From Burkholderia cenocepacia (lineage in GTDB: Bacteria; Pseudomonadota; Gammaproteobacteria; Burkholderiales; Burkholderiaceae): a stretch of DNA of 64,000 nt. The position numbers and the translations under genes were made by a program. Every line of letters begins with the position of its first letter. Position 1 is the first letter of the stretch. Shown one piece after another: positions 44,433-54,168 of this stretch. The DNA lies in NCBI RefSeq assembly GCF_014211915.1, contig NZ_CP060039.1, positions 310,001 through 374,000 of the forward strand, in the 5' to 3' direction. The notes below the pieces were generated by a model, which was not told the origin of the DNA, ran no database searches, and saw only the letters and a program-made list of their open reading frames with translations.

Positions 44433-45317
44433 ATGGCACGCGATCTCCCACCCTTTTCCGCGCTTCGGGCCTTTGAAGCCGCGGCACGACATGAAAGCTT
44501 CAGCGCCGCCGGCGACGAGCTGCATGTGACTCACGGTGCCATCAGCCGGCAGATCGCCGGGTTCGAGGCGTGGCTCGGCAAGCCGGTGTTTCACCGCTAC
44601 GGCAAGCGCGTGAAGCTCACCGACGAAGGCCGCCGCTACCTGGACACCGTGCGCGCGGCCTTCGACAGCATCGCGCACGCCACCGAGCAGTTGCGCAACA
44701 CCGGCGCGGCGCGCGTGCTGCGCATCAACGCGCTGCCGACCTTCGCGATGAAATGGCTGCTGCCGCGGCTGTCGCGGTTCCAGCGCGACGTGCCGAACGT
44801 CGAGCTGAAGCTGTCGACGTCGAACGCGCCGCTCGACACGCTGAACGGCTTCGACGTCGCGATCCGCCGCGGCCCCGGCCACTGGCCGAACTGCACGAGC
44901 GGTCACTTCCTCGACGAAAGCGTGATTCCGGTGTGCAGCCCGGCGCTGCTCAAGCGGGCGCCGATCACGCGCGCGGACGATCTCGCGCGGCACGTGCTGC
45001 TGCATTCGGATACGCGGCCGGAAGGCTGGCGCGACTGGTTCGCGGCGGCCGGCGTGACGATGAAGGGGCGCAAGCGGCAGTCGTTCGATCACTTCTACCT
45101 GGCGCTGCAGGCGGCCGTCGACGGGCTCGGCGTCGCGCTCGGCCCGCTGCCGCTGATCGACGACGAGCTCGCGAGCGGGCGCCTGGTGATGCCGCTCGAC
45201 GGGCCGCGCATCGCGACGCGCAGCTACTGGTGGATCGCGCCGGGCGCGCCGGGCGACGATCCGCTCGTCGCGCAGTTCTGCGCGTGGCTGCAGGGGCAGT
45301 CGAATACCGGCGCATGA
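44433..45317 (+). CDS. LysR-family regulator (GcvA-like) divergent from the chromate transporter
   Basis: A 294-residue LysR protein. The HTH (SALRAFEAAARHESFSAAGDELHVTHGAISRQI) and the linker are of the GcvA type, with a LysR substrate-binding domain after residue 90. There is no Shine-Dalgarno before ATG 44433 because a palindrome fills that place, so the transcript may be leaderless. Divergence from the ChrA pair suggests it controls them. Confidence 0.92.
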   Translation: MARDLPPFSALRAFEAAARHESFSAAGDELHVTHGAISRQIAGFEAWLGKPVFHRYGKRVKLTDEGRRYLDTVRAAFDSIAHATEQLRNTGAARVLRINALPTFAMKWLLPRLSRFQRDVPNVELKLSTSNAPLDTLNGFDVAIRRGPGHWPNCTSGHFLDESVIPVCSPALLKRAPITRADDLARHVLLHSDTRPEGWRDWFAAAGVTMKGRKRQSFDHFYLALQAAVDGLGVALGPLPLIDDELASGRLVMPLDGPRIATRSYWWIAPGAPGDDPLVAQFCAWLQGQSNTGA

Positions 45318-45357
45318 AGGCGCGCCCGCAGGCGGCATTGCACCGCCCGCTCCCGAA

Positions 45358-46665
45358 TCAGACCACCGGCCCCGGTTCCTTCTCCTTGCGCAGGATCGCG
45401 TACAGGATGATCGCGCCGAACGTCGCGGTGCCGATCCCACCGAGCCCGAAGCCGCCGATCTTCAGCGAGAAGTCGCCGGCGCCGAGCACCAGCGTGACGG
45501 CCGCGACGATCAGGTTGCGGTTGTCGGAGAAGTCGACCTTGTTGACGACCCAGATCCGCGCGCCCGTCACCGCGATCAGCCCGAACACCACGATCGACAC
45601 GCCGCCGAGCACCGGGCCCGGAATCGTCTGGATCACCGCGCCGAACTTCGGCGAGAAGCCCAGCCCGATCGCGATCAGCGCAGCGACCGCAAACACCAGC
45701 GTCGAATAGATCCGCGTGACGGCCATCACGCCGATGTTCTCCGCGTAGGTGGTCACGCCCGTGCCGCCGACGCTGCCCGAGACGATCGTCGCGAGCCCGT
45801 CGCCGATGAACGCGCGACCGACGTAGCGGTCGAGGTTGCTGCCCGTCATCGCGCTGACGGCCTTGATGTGGCCGAGGTTCTCCGCGACCAGGATCACCGC
45901 GATCGGCGCGAGCATCAGCATCGCGTGCGGATCGAACACCGGCGCGCGGAAGCTCGGCACGCCGAACCACGCGGCCTGCGCGACGATCGCGAAATCGATC
46001 GGCTTGCCGAGGCCCATCCCGTTGGTCGCGATCGCGTAGATCACGTACGCGATCACGAGCCCGACGAGGATCAAGAGGCGCTGCATCATCCCGCGCGCGA
46101 ACACCGCGACGCCGCCGACGCACAGCACCGTGACGAGCGCCATCACCGATTCGAAGGTCGAGCCCGACACGCCCTTGACCGCGATCGGCGCGAGGTTCAG
46201 CCCGATCACCGCGACCACCGCGCCGGTCACGACGGGCGGCATCAGCGTCTCGATCCAGCGCGTGCCGATCGCCTGCACCAGCGCGCCGAGCGCGACGTAC
46301 ACGACGCCGCACGCGACGATCCCGCCGAGCGCGACCGGAATGTTCGGGTTCGGGCCGCTGCCGCCATAGCCCGTCACAGCGATCACCAGGCCGATGAACG
46401 CGAAGCTGGAGCCGAGGTAGCTCGGCACGCGGCCGCCGACCAGCACGAAGAACAGCAGCGTGCCGATACCCGACATGAAAATGCACAGGTTCGGGTCGAA
46501 GCCCATCAGCAGCGGCGCGAGCACGGTCGAACCGAACATCGCGACGACGTGCTGCACGCCCATCGCGATCATCTGCGGCCACGCGAGGCGCTCGTCGGGG
46601 CCGACGACGCGCGAGGCCGCGCCGGTCGGCTGGACCCGCCAGCGCGGGAAGTAGGAATCGGACAT
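45358..46665 (-). CDS. Uracil-xanthine permease family transporter (UraA/RutG-like)
   Basis: A 435-residue nucleobase permease (NCS2) with about 12-14 spans. Motifs include QHVVAMFGSTVLAPLLMGFDP at the N-terminus and VAENLGHIKAVSAMTG with ENIGVMAVTRIYST, carrying the conserved Glu residues that bind the base. Uracil is the best-supported substrate for this branch, but xanthine cannot be excluded. Monocistronic, convergent with the LysR gene. Confidence 0.92.
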   Translation of the reverse strand: MSDSYFPRWRVQPTGAASRVVGPDERLAWPQMIAMGVQHVVAMFGSTVLAPLLMGFDPNLCIFMSGIGTLLFFVLVGGRVPSYLGSSFAFIGLVIAVTGYGGSGPNPNIPVALGGIVACGVVYVALGALVQAIGTRWIETLMPPVVTGAVVAVIGLNLAPIAVKGVSGSTFESVMALVTVLCVGGVAVFARGMMQRLLILVGLVIAYVIYAIATNGMGLGKPIDFAIVAQAAWFGVPSFRAPVFDPHAMLMLAPIAVILVAENLGHIKAVSAMTGSNLDRYVGRAFIGDGLATIVSGSVGGTGVTTYAENIGVMAVTRIYSTLVFAVAALIAIGLGFSPKFGAVIQTIPGPVLGGVSIVVFGLIAVTGARIWVVNKVDFSDNRNLIVAAVTLVLGAGDFSLKIGGFGLGGIGTATFGAIILYAILRKEKEPGPVV

Positions 46666-46930
46666 GGGGAAAGCGCTCCTGTCGGTCGTCGGTCGCCGGC
46701 TGCCAGGGATGCGCCGGTCTGGAATCTGGCGCGAGTTTACGGAGCGGAATGGGGGCTGGCAAGCGAGCCGGTATGCGCGGCCGGCCAAACGAGGACGCGG
46801 CAGCCCGCATGAGAGAACCGGTGCGCGACCGCGCGGCCCGGTGAAGCCCGTCCGCACGCGATGCACGGGCGGCGGCGGGCGCCGACAGCGAAGTAAGCGT
46901 GCGCTCACCTCGCCGCCGGCGCGTCGTGCA

Positions 46931-48166
46931 TCACGGATTGATGTACTGGAACAGCGAAAGGTTCTGCAACTGCGCGTAAGCCTTCTGCGACCCCGTCAGC
47001 GCGTTCTGCATCTGCAGGAACTGGCTGATCGTCGCGACCATGTTGGTGCTCGTCAGGTCGGCCAGGTTGCTGCTGACCTGCAGCGTGTTGGTCTGGTTCA
47101 CGGCCTGCATCGCCTTGATTTCCTGCTCGCGGCCGCCGACCGACGCCTGCACCGTGAGGACGTTCGTCATCATGTTGTTCAGCTTGGTCGTGCCGGTGGT
47201 CATCGCGTTCGCGAGCGCGGTCGCGGCGCTCGTGTTGCTGCTGATCGGCACCTTCAGCGCGGCGATCATCGTGTCGAGCGCCGCGAACACGTCGGTGCCG
47301 GCCTGCGGCGCGGGCGTGACCGTGAACGTGTCGCCCGGCGCCGGCTTGCCCGACACGGGCACCGACAGGCCGTTGCCGAGCGCGATCCCGGCGCCGTCCG
47401 AATACGGTTGCGCGGTCGTCGTGGTCGGCGGCACGACGGTGTTGTCGGTCACCGTGTAGGTCGGCGCGGCGGCCGTGCCGCCGAACGCGATCGTGAACTG
47501 GTGCGCGTTGGACGCGGCCGACGGGCTCGTGATCGTCACGCCGCCGATCGTGCCCGTGCCGGTGTTGGCCGCGCCGGCGAGCGGCACCGGCTGGCTGCCG
47601 AGCATCGGCACCGACAGGAACACGTTCGCGCCGTTGTCGCCCTGCGCGATCGAGCGCGTGTCGGCGATCTGCACCTGGCGCGAGCCGGTGTCGCCGCTGT
47701 AGGTCACGCCGCCGCCCGGCGCGTTCGAGAACGGCGCGGTGGCCGACTGGAAGCCCGCGAACAGGTAGTTGCCCGAGCCGTCCGTCGAATTCGCGAGCGT
47801 CAGCAACTGGTCGCGATAACCCTGCAGCTGCGTCGACAGTGCCGAGCGATCGCTGTCCGACAGCGAACCGTCGCCGGCCTGGATCACGACCGTGTGAATG
47901 CTGTTGAGCAGGTTGTTGACGCTGATGAGCGTCTGGTCTTCCTTCTGCAGCGACGACAGCGCGGCGTTCTGGTTCGACGCGTACTGCGACAGCGTCGCCG
48001 ACGTCATCGACAGCTGCACGGCCTGCGCCGCGCCGAGCGGGTTGTCGGCCGGCGTCGCGAGGCTCACGCCGCTCGAGATCTGCTGGTACAGCTGCGAGAG
48101 CTGCGCCTGCTGGTCGCTCATCTGGGCGACGTTCATCTGGTAGAACTGCGCAGTGGAAATCCGCAT
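46931..48166 (-). CDS. flgL: Flagellar hook-associated protein 3
   Basis: A 411-residue hook-filament junction protein. The flagellin-like N-terminus MRISTAQFYQMNVAQM...SSGVSLATPADNPLGA and C-terminus LTGSQKAYAQLQNLSLFQYINP polymerise at the hook tip; the middle is a variable exposed domain. Residues about 199-285 form an insert that closely resembles one in the adjacent FlgK. It follows flgK with a 17-bp gap. Confidence 0.95.
   Translation of the reverse strand: MRISTAQFYQMNVAQMSDQQAQLSQLYQQISSGVSLATPADNPLGAAQAVQLSMTSATLSQYASNQNAALSSLQKEDQTLISVNNLLNSIHTVVIQAGDGSLSDSDRSALSTQLQGYRDQLLTLANSTDGSGNYLFAGFQSATAPFSNAPGGGVTYSGDTGSRQVQIADTRSIAQGDNGANVFLSVPMLGSQPVPLAGAANTGTGTIGGVTITSPSAASNAHQFTIAFGGTAAAPTYTVTDNTVVPPTTTTAQPYSDGAGIALGNGLSVPVSGKPAPGDTFTVTPAPQAGTDVFAALDTMIAALKVPISSNTSAATALANAMTTGTTKLNNMMTNVLTVQASVGGREQEIKAMQAVNQTNTLQVSSNLADLTSTNMVATISQFLQMQNALTGSQKAYAQLQNLSLFQYINP
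47310..47570 (-). repeat. Shared insert domain, FlgL copy
   Basis: Encodes FlgL residues about 199-285. About two thirds of residues match the FlgK copy at 48507-48782, with the 15-residue block GGTAAAPTYTVTDNT identical in both, and DNA similarity is also visible by eye. Confidence 0.8.
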
Positions 48167-48183
48167 CGCTTCGATCCCCGAAA

Positions 48184-50115
48184 TCAGTTGAACAGGCCGA
48201 GCACGGTCTGGAACAGCGTCGACGCGGTCTGGATCACCTTCGCGTTCGCCTGGTAGAGCTGCTGGTACTGCATCAGGTTGGCCGCTTCCTCGTTCTGGTT
48301 CACGCCCGACACCGACTGCTGCGCCTGCGTGATCTGGCCGACCAGCGCGGTCTGCGCGGCGCTCGACGACTTCAGCTGGCTCGCCGTGTTGCCGATGCCG
48401 TTCACGTAGTTCGCGTACGCGCCCGTCAGCGTGGCCGAGCCGTTGCCGAACGATTTCGCGTTGACGAGCTTCGACAGCGCGAGCGCGTTGCTGCCGTCGT
48501 TCGTGCCGCCCGTGTTCGGCGCGACCTTGAACGTGTCGCCCACCGCCGGCGTGCCCGACACCGTCACCGTGACGCCCGCCGTCAGCGTGATCGGCGAGCC
48601 GGACTGGTACGGCTGCGCGGCGCTGGTCGTCGGCGGCACGGCCGTGTTGTCGGTGACCGTGTAGGTCGGCGCAGCCGCCGTGCCGCCCATCGTGATCGTG
48701 TAGTTGTGCGGGTTGGCCGCGGCCGTCGCGCTCGTGACCGACAGCCCGCCGATCGTGCCGTTGCCGGTGTTGGTCGTCGTGGCCGACGGCACGTACGGCG
48801 CGGCCGCCGCGATCGCGGAGCCGTTCGACGTCGTGAGGCCGAAGCCGTTCAGCGCGCCGCGCGTCGGCTGCACGGTGAACTTGTCGCCGGCGCTCATCGA
48901 GCCGGACGAGAACGAGAAGTTCAGCCCGCCGATCGAGGCCGGCATCGACGTCGACGTACCGACCACCGTGCCGGTCGCACGATCGGTCAGCGTGTAGTTC
49001 GTGCCGTCGTACGCGAGCGTGTAGTCGCTGGTGGTCGGCTGCGCCGCGTTCGCGAACGACACGGACAGCGCCGCATTGCCGGTATTGCCCTGGTTCGCGT
49101 AGGTGATCGGCGTGCCGGTCGAAAACAGGTTGCCGCCGACCTTGCCCGACAGGTCGATGCCGAGCGCGTTCTGCGCGTTGACCTGCGCGGCGAAGCTGGT
49201 CGCGATCGCGCCGAGCTGCGCTTCGGCCGGGTCGAGCGTCTGGCTGCGGAACGCGAGCAGGCCGCCCAGCGTGCCGCCCGACAGCGACGCGTCGGACAGG
49301 AACTGGTTCGGCCCCTGCGGGGTCGCGCCGGCGATGCCCTGCGACACGACGGTCAGCTCGCTCGGATCGGACGGCGACGTGACGGTCGCGAGCTGGTAGC
49401 TCTTGTCCGCGACGACGAGCGGCGTGCCGCCCGACATGAACACGCTGTAGCCGTCGCTGTTGCGCACCACCTGCACGCCCGCGAGATTCGACAGGTTCGA
49501 CACCGCGAGGTCGCGCTGGTCCATCAGCTGGTTCGGCGGCTGGCCCTGGCTGCTCGCCGCCGCGATCTGCTGGTTCAGTTGCGCGATCTGCGCGGTGTAC
49601 GCGTTGATCTGCGTGACGGTGCTGGTGAGCTGCGTGTTCACGCTCTGGCGCAGCGCGTCGTACTGCTGGCCGGCCGCCGTGATCTGGTTCGCGAGCGTCT
49701 GCGCATTGCTCATCGCGGTCTGCCGCACCGACGAGTCGGACGCGCTGTTCGCGACGTTCTGCATCCCGGTGAAGTAGCTCGTGATCGCGGTCGAGATGCC
49801 GGCCGTCGGGCTGCCGATGTAGTTGTTCAGCTGCGTGACGAGCGAGTACCACGTCGACAGCGCGCCGCCCTGCGTCTGCGCGCCGTTCAGCTGGTCGCTC
49901 AGGTACTGGCTGTACTGCCGCTGCACGGTGACGGTGTTCACGCCCTGCGGCATGTAGCCGCTGCTGGTGTACTGCCCGCTTGCCTCGGCATAGACGGGGC
50001 GTTCGACCGAATAGCCGGGCGTCGCGGCGTTGCTGATGTTCTGGCCGGTCGTCGTGAGGCCCCAGAGCGCGGCATTCAGGCCGCTGACACCGAGGTTCAT
50101 GAGTGAGTTGGACAT
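48184..50115 (-). CDS. flgK: Flagellar hook-associated protein 1
   Basis: A 643-residue hook-filament junction protein. The N-terminus MSNSLMNLGVSGLNAALWGLTTTGQNISNAATPGYS is the rod/hook-family motif, and the C-terminus VSGVNQNEEAANLMQYQQLYQANAKVIQTASTLFQTVLGLFN is equally typical. The central domain contains an insert (about 445-536) shared with FlgL. A sigma-28 promoter precedes it at 50171-50197, so flgKL are late flagellar genes. Confidence 0.96.
   Translation of the reverse strand: MSNSLMNLGVSGLNAALWGLTTTGQNISNAATPGYSVERPVYAEASGQYTSSGYMPQGVNTVTVQRQYSQYLSDQLNGAQTQGGALSTWYSLVTQLNNYIGSPTAGISTAITSYFTGMQNVANSASDSSVRQTAMSNAQTLANQITAAGQQYDALRQSVNTQLTSTVTQINAYTAQIAQLNQQIAAASSQGQPPNQLMDQRDLAVSNLSNLAGVQVVRNSDGYSVFMSGGTPLVVADKSYQLATVTSPSDPSELTVVSQGIAGATPQGPNQFLSDASLSGGTLGGLLAFRSQTLDPAEAQLGAIATSFAAQVNAQNALGIDLSGKVGGNLFSTGTPITYANQGNTGNAALSVSFANAAQPTTSDYTLAYDGTNYTLTDRATGTVVGTSTSMPASIGGLNFSFSSGSMSAGDKFTVQPTRGALNGFGLTTSNGSAIAAAAPYVPSATTTNTGNGTIGGLSVTSATAAANPHNYTITMGGTAAAPTYTVTDNTAVPPTTSAAQPYQSGSPITLTAGVTVTVSGTPAVGDTFKVAPNTGGTNDGSNALALSKLVNAKSFGNGSATLTGAYANYVNGIGNTASQLKSSSAAQTALVGQITQAQQSVSGVNQNEEAANLMQYQQLYQANAKVIQTASTLFQTVLGLFN
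48507..48782 (-). repeat. Shared insert domain, FlgK copy
   Basis: Encodes FlgK residues about 445-536. It is the partner of the FlgL insert at 47310-47570 (NTGNGTIGG start, then GGTAAAPTYTVTDNT, then SGTPAVGDTF). Confidence 0.8.
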
Positions 50116-50170
50116 GCGCGATCCTGATGAGCCGGCCGCGCTGCGGCCGCCGGGTTGCGTGACTCCCGGT

Positions 50171-50197
50171 ATAACGGCCGCGGATCGAAAAAATTGA
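50171..50197 (-). promoter_or_regulatory. Sigma-28 (FliA) promoter of flgKL
   Basis: On the minus strand TCAATTTT, 11 bp, GCCGTTAT, 56 bp before the flgK start. The -10 is identical to that of flgM in this window. Confidence 0.7.
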
Positions 50198-50308
50198 GGA
50201 AAAAATGCACGCGCGGCGCACGGGTGTGCGTCGCCGTTCGAAGCGGCCGGCGAGGAACGCCGGCGGCGCTGCGCGGGCGGCCCGGACGGGGCCCGCGCCG
50301 GGTGCGCG

Positions 50309-51064
50309 TCAGGCCCGCGCGAGCGAGCGGCGCTTCATTTCGAGTTGGGTGATCAGCCGCTGCAGCGTGTTCTCCGCGCTGCCCGGCAGCGACATGTAGC
50401 GGAAGCCGAGCTGGTAGCGGCGCGACCCGTTCGGCATCTGCGTCGAACGTTGCGACACCAGTTGCAGGTCGAGCGACAGCTTGCCGTGGCCGGTCAGCTC
50501 GAGCTCGACGTCCGGCAACAGCGTGCCGACCTCGAGCGCCTCGACACGCTCGTCGGCCGTGCGCAGCCCCACGCCGCCGAGCGACAGGTTGTGCACCTCG
50601 AACAGGAAGCTTTCGCCGTCCGGCAGCTTGCCGCGGCACAGGAACGGATCGACGATCGGCGCGTCCACGCGGAAATATTCGCGGCGCTGGATGCAGACCA
50701 GCACGTCGGGGAAATCGGCGACGAACGCGGGCAGCCCCTCGTAGCGCGTCTCGCGCGGCGTGCCCGTGGTGAATTCGACGCGCACGCCCTCCGGCGAGGC
50801 CGCGAACGTGCAGTGCGACGCGCCGAGGATGCCGGCGTTCTGCTCGGACAGCGCGCCCCAGTCGAACGTGAACGTCCGCGCGCCGACGTCGACCTCGAGC
50901 AGACGCGTGACGAGCTGGCCGCCCGGGTACTGCACGGTCAGGAAATCGCCGCGATTCACCAGGTTGCGCAACTGCACGCCGATTTCCAGCGGATTGCGGC
51001 GGGCATAGTCGGGCCCGGAGTGGCCTGCATCCAGGCTGGGGTCCGTCGACGTTTCGATATTCAT
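50309..51064 (-). CDS. ycgR: Flagellar brake protein YcgR (YcgR-PilZ)
   Basis: A 251-residue c-di-GMP effector. Residues 20-115 are the YcgR N-terminal domain and 120-245 the PilZ domain, with the c-di-GMP motif RREYFR (127-132) and NLSLGG (159-164). With bound c-di-GMP, YcgR slows the flagellar motor. It is located between flgJ and flgK on the same strand and has its own sigma-28-type promoter. Length and motifs are standard. Confidence 0.94.
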   Translation of the reverse strand: MNIETSTDPSLDAGHSGPDYARRNPLEIGVQLRNLVNRGDFLTVQYPGGQLVTRLLEVDVGARTFTFDWGALSEQNAGILGASHCTFAASPEGVRVEFTTGTPRETRYEGLPAFVADFPDVLVCIQRREYFRVDAPIVDPFLCRGKLPDGESFLFEVHNLSLGGVGLRTADERVEALEVGTLLPDVELELTGHGKLSLDLQLVSQRSTQMPNGSRRYQLGFRYMSLPGSAENTLQRLITQLEMKRRSLARA

Positions 51065-51111
51065 GGCTAGCCGGTCTTTCTTGTCATGGGCGCCCGGGGC
51101 AACCGGTGCGC

Positions 51112-51141
51112 AATAAAACCGGGCCAGAACGGGGGCCCGGT
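51112..51141 (-). terminator. Terminator between flgJ and ycgR
   Basis: ACCGGGCC / GGCCCGGT with an 8-nt loop, followed on the minus strand by a T run. The ycgR promoter overlaps its upstream side, so flgB-J and ycgR are separated. Confidence 0.7.
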
Positions 51142-51157
51142 CGCAGGTCTCTCACAC

Positions 51158-51184
51158 TTAGCGGCAGTGCTGACCGAAAGTTTA
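51158..51184 (-). promoter_or_regulatory. Sigma-28 (FliA) promoter of ycgR
   Basis: On the minus strand TAAACTTT, exactly 11 bp, GCCGCTAA, matching TAAAGTTT-N11-GCCGATAA at 7 of 8 positions in each box. The start codon is 94 bp downstream of the -10. Confidence 0.8.
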
Positions 51185-51284
51185 GATCGAAACGGCGATT
51201 TATTTCGCGCAAACGTTGAAACCGCGCGCGGCAAGGTGCCGGGCGCGGTCCGAAAGGGGGACGAACCGATGACGGGCGGGCCCG

Positions 51285-52268
51285 TCAGCCGATCTGCTGC
51301 ATGATCGAGATCAGCTTCTTCGCGTAATTCGGGTCGGTTGCGTAACCGGCCTTCTGCATGCCGTGCGCGAAGCCCTCGACGCTGCGGCTCGCGCTCAGCA
51401 CGCCCGCGTAGCGCGGGTTGTTCTTCAGCAGGTTCGCGTAATCGGTCATCGCGTGCTCGTACGAGTCGTACGCGCGGAACTTCGCGACCACGCGGCGCGG
51501 CGTGCCGTTCACGTATTCGGTGGTCAGCGCCGACACGGTGCGGCCGGTCCAGCCCTTGTTCGCCTTGATGCCGAACACGTTGTAGCTGGTCGAGCCGTCC
51601 GCCGCGCGGATCTCGCGCTTGCCCCAGCCCGACTCGAGCGCGGCCTGGCCGACGATGAAGCGCGCCGGGATGCCGGTCGTCGCGCTGGCCGCCTGCGCGG
51701 GGGCCGCGAGCCGGTCGACGAACGCGTCCGCGTCCTGCACGCCGCTCGCGCCCTTGACCGGCGGCGTCAGCGCGCTGCCGGCCGAATAGCCGCGCGCGCC
51801 GGCGAGCCCGCCGTTGTTCGCCGCGTTCGCATAGGCCTTCGCCATCGCGTTCATCGCGGCGAGGCTGCCTTCGTTGCCGGCCGTGCCGAGGCCGCCGGCA
51901 CCCATGCCGCCCGCGCCCACATCCGCTGCCGTATCGCTGCCCGCGCCGGCGCCCGCATTGCGCAGCAACTGCTTCATCAGCGCGTCGGCGACGCCGATCC
52001 CGCGCGTCGACATCTGCTGCGCGAGCTGCTGGTCGAGCATCGACGTGTACATCTTCGACGTATGCGAATCGAACAGCCCGCCGTCGGGCGACGCGTCGCG
52101 CATGCTCTTGAGCATCATCTGCGTGAACATCGCGTCGAACTGGCCGGCCACCGCCTTCGCGCCGGCCTGCGGCGACTGCTTCGCCTGCGCGCGCAGCGCG
52201 TCGAAACCCTGCACGTCGAGCGCGAAGCGCTGCGTGAGGTCGTTTGCGTTCGGAAGGTTCGCCGCCAT
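51285..52268 (-). CDS. flgJ: Flagellar rod-assembly protein / peptidoglycan hydrolase
   Basis: A 327-residue protein with an N-terminal rod-cap domain (1-100, AKAVAGQFDAMFTQMMLKSMRDASP), a Gly/Ala linker (about 105-170), and a C-terminal glucosaminidase domain. The catalytic Glu is E212 in GQAALESGWGKREI. FlgJ opens a hole in the murein for the rod. It directly follows flgI with no gap. The linker is longer and lower in complexity than in enterics. Confidence 0.95.
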   Translation of the reverse strand: MAANLPNANDLTQRFALDVQGFDALRAQAKQSPQAGAKAVAGQFDAMFTQMMLKSMRDASPDGGLFDSHTSKMYTSMLDQQLAQQMSTRGIGVADALMKQLLRNAGAGAGSDTAADVGAGGMGAGGLGTAGNEGSLAAMNAMAKAYANAANNGGLAGARGYSAGSALTPPVKGASGVQDADAFVDRLAAPAQAASATTGIPARFIVGQAALESGWGKREIRAADGSTSYNVFGIKANKGWTGRTVSALTTEYVNGTPRRVVAKFRAYDSYEHAMTDYANLLKNNPRYAGVLSASRSVEGFAHGMQKAGYATDPNYAKKLISIMQQIG

Positions 52269-53459
52269 TTAGATCACCTCCAGGTCGGCGCGCAGCGCGC
52301 CGGCCGCCTTCATCGCCTGCAGGATCGACATCAGGTCCGCGGGCGTCGCGCCGAGCGTGTTCAGCGCTTTCACGACGTCGGCGAGATTCGCGCCGGCCGT
52401 CACCATCTTCAGCGCGCCGTTGTCCTGCTTCAACTGGATCTGCGACTGCTGCGCGACCACCGTCTGCCCGTTCGAGAACGGCCCCGGCTGCGACACCACC
52501 GGCTGCGTGTTGACGACGACCGACAGGTTGCCGTGCGCGACCGCGCAGCTCTGCAGCGTGACCATCTGGTTCATCACGATCGAGCCGGTGCGCGCGTTCA
52601 GGATCACCTTCGCGGCGGCCTTGTCCGGGCTCACGTCGAGGTTCTGCAGCCGCGCCATGAACGCGACCTGCTGCGCCGAATCGGCCGGCGCCGCGAGCTG
52701 GATCGTGCGGCCGTCGAGCGCCGTCGCGGTGCCCGGGCCGAAGCTCGAGTTGACCGCGGACACGATGCGCTGCGCGGTGCCGTAGTCCATGTCGTTCAGT
52801 TGCAGTTGCAGCACGCCGTTCATCTGCGCGATCGCGTTCGGCACCGCGCGCTCGACGATCGCGCCGCCGACGATCCGGCCGGCCGCGAGCTGGTTCACCT
52901 GCACGCGGCTGCCGTTCGCGCTGGCGCCCGCGCCGCCGACCGCCATGTTGCCCTGCGCGAGCGCGTACACCTGCCCGTCCGCGCCCTTCAGCGGCGTGAG
53001 CAGCAGCGTGCCGCCGCGCAGGCTCTTCGCGTTGCCGAGCGACGACACGGTCACATCGAGCGCCTCGCCGGGCCGGGCGAACGGCGGCAGCGTGGCCGTC
53101 ACCATCACGGCCGCGACGTTCTTCAGCTGCATGTTGTTCAGCGACGACGGGCCGCCGTTGGCCGAACCGTTGTTGATCGAGATGCCGAGGTTCGCGAGCA
53201 TGTTCGCGAGCGTCTGCGTCGTGAACGGCGTCTGCATCGTCTGGTCGCCCGTGCCGTCGAGGCCGACGACGAGGCCATAGCCGATCAGCGGGTTGTCGCG
53301 CACGCCCTGGATCTGCGCGAGATCCTTCAGGCGTTCGGCGTGTGCCGGCGCGGCGCCGAGCACGCAGGCGGCGGCCACCGCCGCGAACGCGACGGCGAGC
53401 CGCGCGGCCGCATGCGCGCGGGCCGACAGGCGGTGGAACAGGGTCGTCTGCATCGTCAT
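52269..53459 (-). CDS. flgI: Flagellar P-ring protein
   Basis: A 396-residue P-ring subunit with a signal peptide ending near PAHA-ERL, then [30 protein letters not shown], the family N-terminus. It ends [26 protein letters not shown]. It polymerises around the rod in the periplasm. The start at 53459 shares a base with the flgH stop (TGATG); an in-frame ATG 6 nt downstream (53453) is equally possible. Confidence 0.95.
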   Translation of the reverse strand: MTMQTTLFHRLSARAHAAARLAVAFAAVAAACVLGAAPAHAERLKDLAQIQGVRDNPLIGYGLVVGLDGTGDQTMQTPFTTQTLANMLANLGISINNGSANGGPSSLNNMQLKNVAAVMVTATLPPFARPGEALDVTVSSLGNAKSLRGGTLLLTPLKGADGQVYALAQGNMAVGGAGASANGSRVQVNQLAAGRIVGGAIVERAVPNAIAQMNGVLQLQLNDMDYGTAQRIVSAVNSSFGPGTATALDGRTIQLAAPADSAQQVAFMARLQNLDVSPDKAAAKVILNARTGSIVMNQMVTLQSCAVAHGNLSVVVNTQPVVSQPGPFSNGQTVVAQQSQIQLKQDNGALKMVTAGANLADVVKALNTLGATPADLMSILQAMKAAGALRADLEVI

Positions 53460-54148
53460 CACCACGGCGCGATGTTGAGGAAGAAGCGCTGCAGCCAGCC
53501 CATCGTCTCGGCTTCGTTGATGTAGCCCTTCGACGAGTATTCGATCTTCGCGTCGGCGACCTGCGTCGAGTAGACCGAGTTCGCACCCGAGATCGTGTTC
53601 GGGTTGACGACCCCCGAGAAGCGCACGAATTCGTTGCCCTGGTTGATCAGCATCTGCTTCTCGCCGCTGACCACGAGGTTGCCGTTCGGCAGCACGTTGG
53701 TGACGGTCACCGTGATCGTGCCGTTGAACGTGTTCGCCGCGCTCGCGCCGCCGGTGGCCGCGAACTTGTTCGCGCCGGTCGCCGACAGGTTCGCCTTCGC
53801 GAACAGCCCGCCGAGGAAGCCGGCGGTCGGCACGTTGAAGTCGGTGTTGCCCTGCCGGTTGGTGTTCGCGCCGGACGACTTGGTCGCGTTGATGTTCTCC
53901 GCGATCATGATCGTCAGGATGTCGCCGATGTTGCGCGGCCGCTGATCCTCGAACAGCGGCCGCCCCGCGAAGCCGGGGTTGTAGATCGAGCCGGGCGCCT
54001 GCATCGACATCGGCATCGGCGGCTGCGCCGTCATCGGCTGCTGGATGATCGGATCGCGCGGGATCTGCGCGCAACCGGCGAGCGCCGCCACCGCGACCGC
54101 GCACGCGGCGCGGACGGTGGCTGACGAGGGGAGGCGAACCTGCTTCAT
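53459..54148 (-). CDS. flgH: Flagellar L-ring lipoprotein
   Basis: A 229-residue outer-membrane lipoprotein. The lipobox is LAGC near residue 26, followed by [36 protein letters not shown] and the C-terminal [33 protein letters not shown]. It forms the L-ring bushing. It overlaps flgI by one base and follows flgG by 20 bp. Confidence 0.96.
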   Translation of the reverse strand: MKQVRLPSSATVRAACAVAVAALAGCAQIPRDPIIQQPMTAQPPMPMSMQAPGSIYNPGFAGRPLFEDQRPRNIGDILTIMIAENINATKSSGANTNRQGNTDFNVPTAGFLGGLFAKANLSATGANKFAATGGASAANTFNGTITVTVTNVLPNGNLVVSGEKQMLINQGNEFVRFSGVVNPNTISGANSVYSTQVADAKIEYSSKGYINEAETMGWLQRFFLNIAPW

Positions 54149-54168
54149 GGCTGCGACGGGACTTCCGG

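Noticed and set aside
46931..50221. A 1096-codon frame that could suggest a fused FlgK-FlgL
   Set aside because: Only the last 411 codons are FlgL; the upstream part is flgK read out of frame. The two genes have separate starts.
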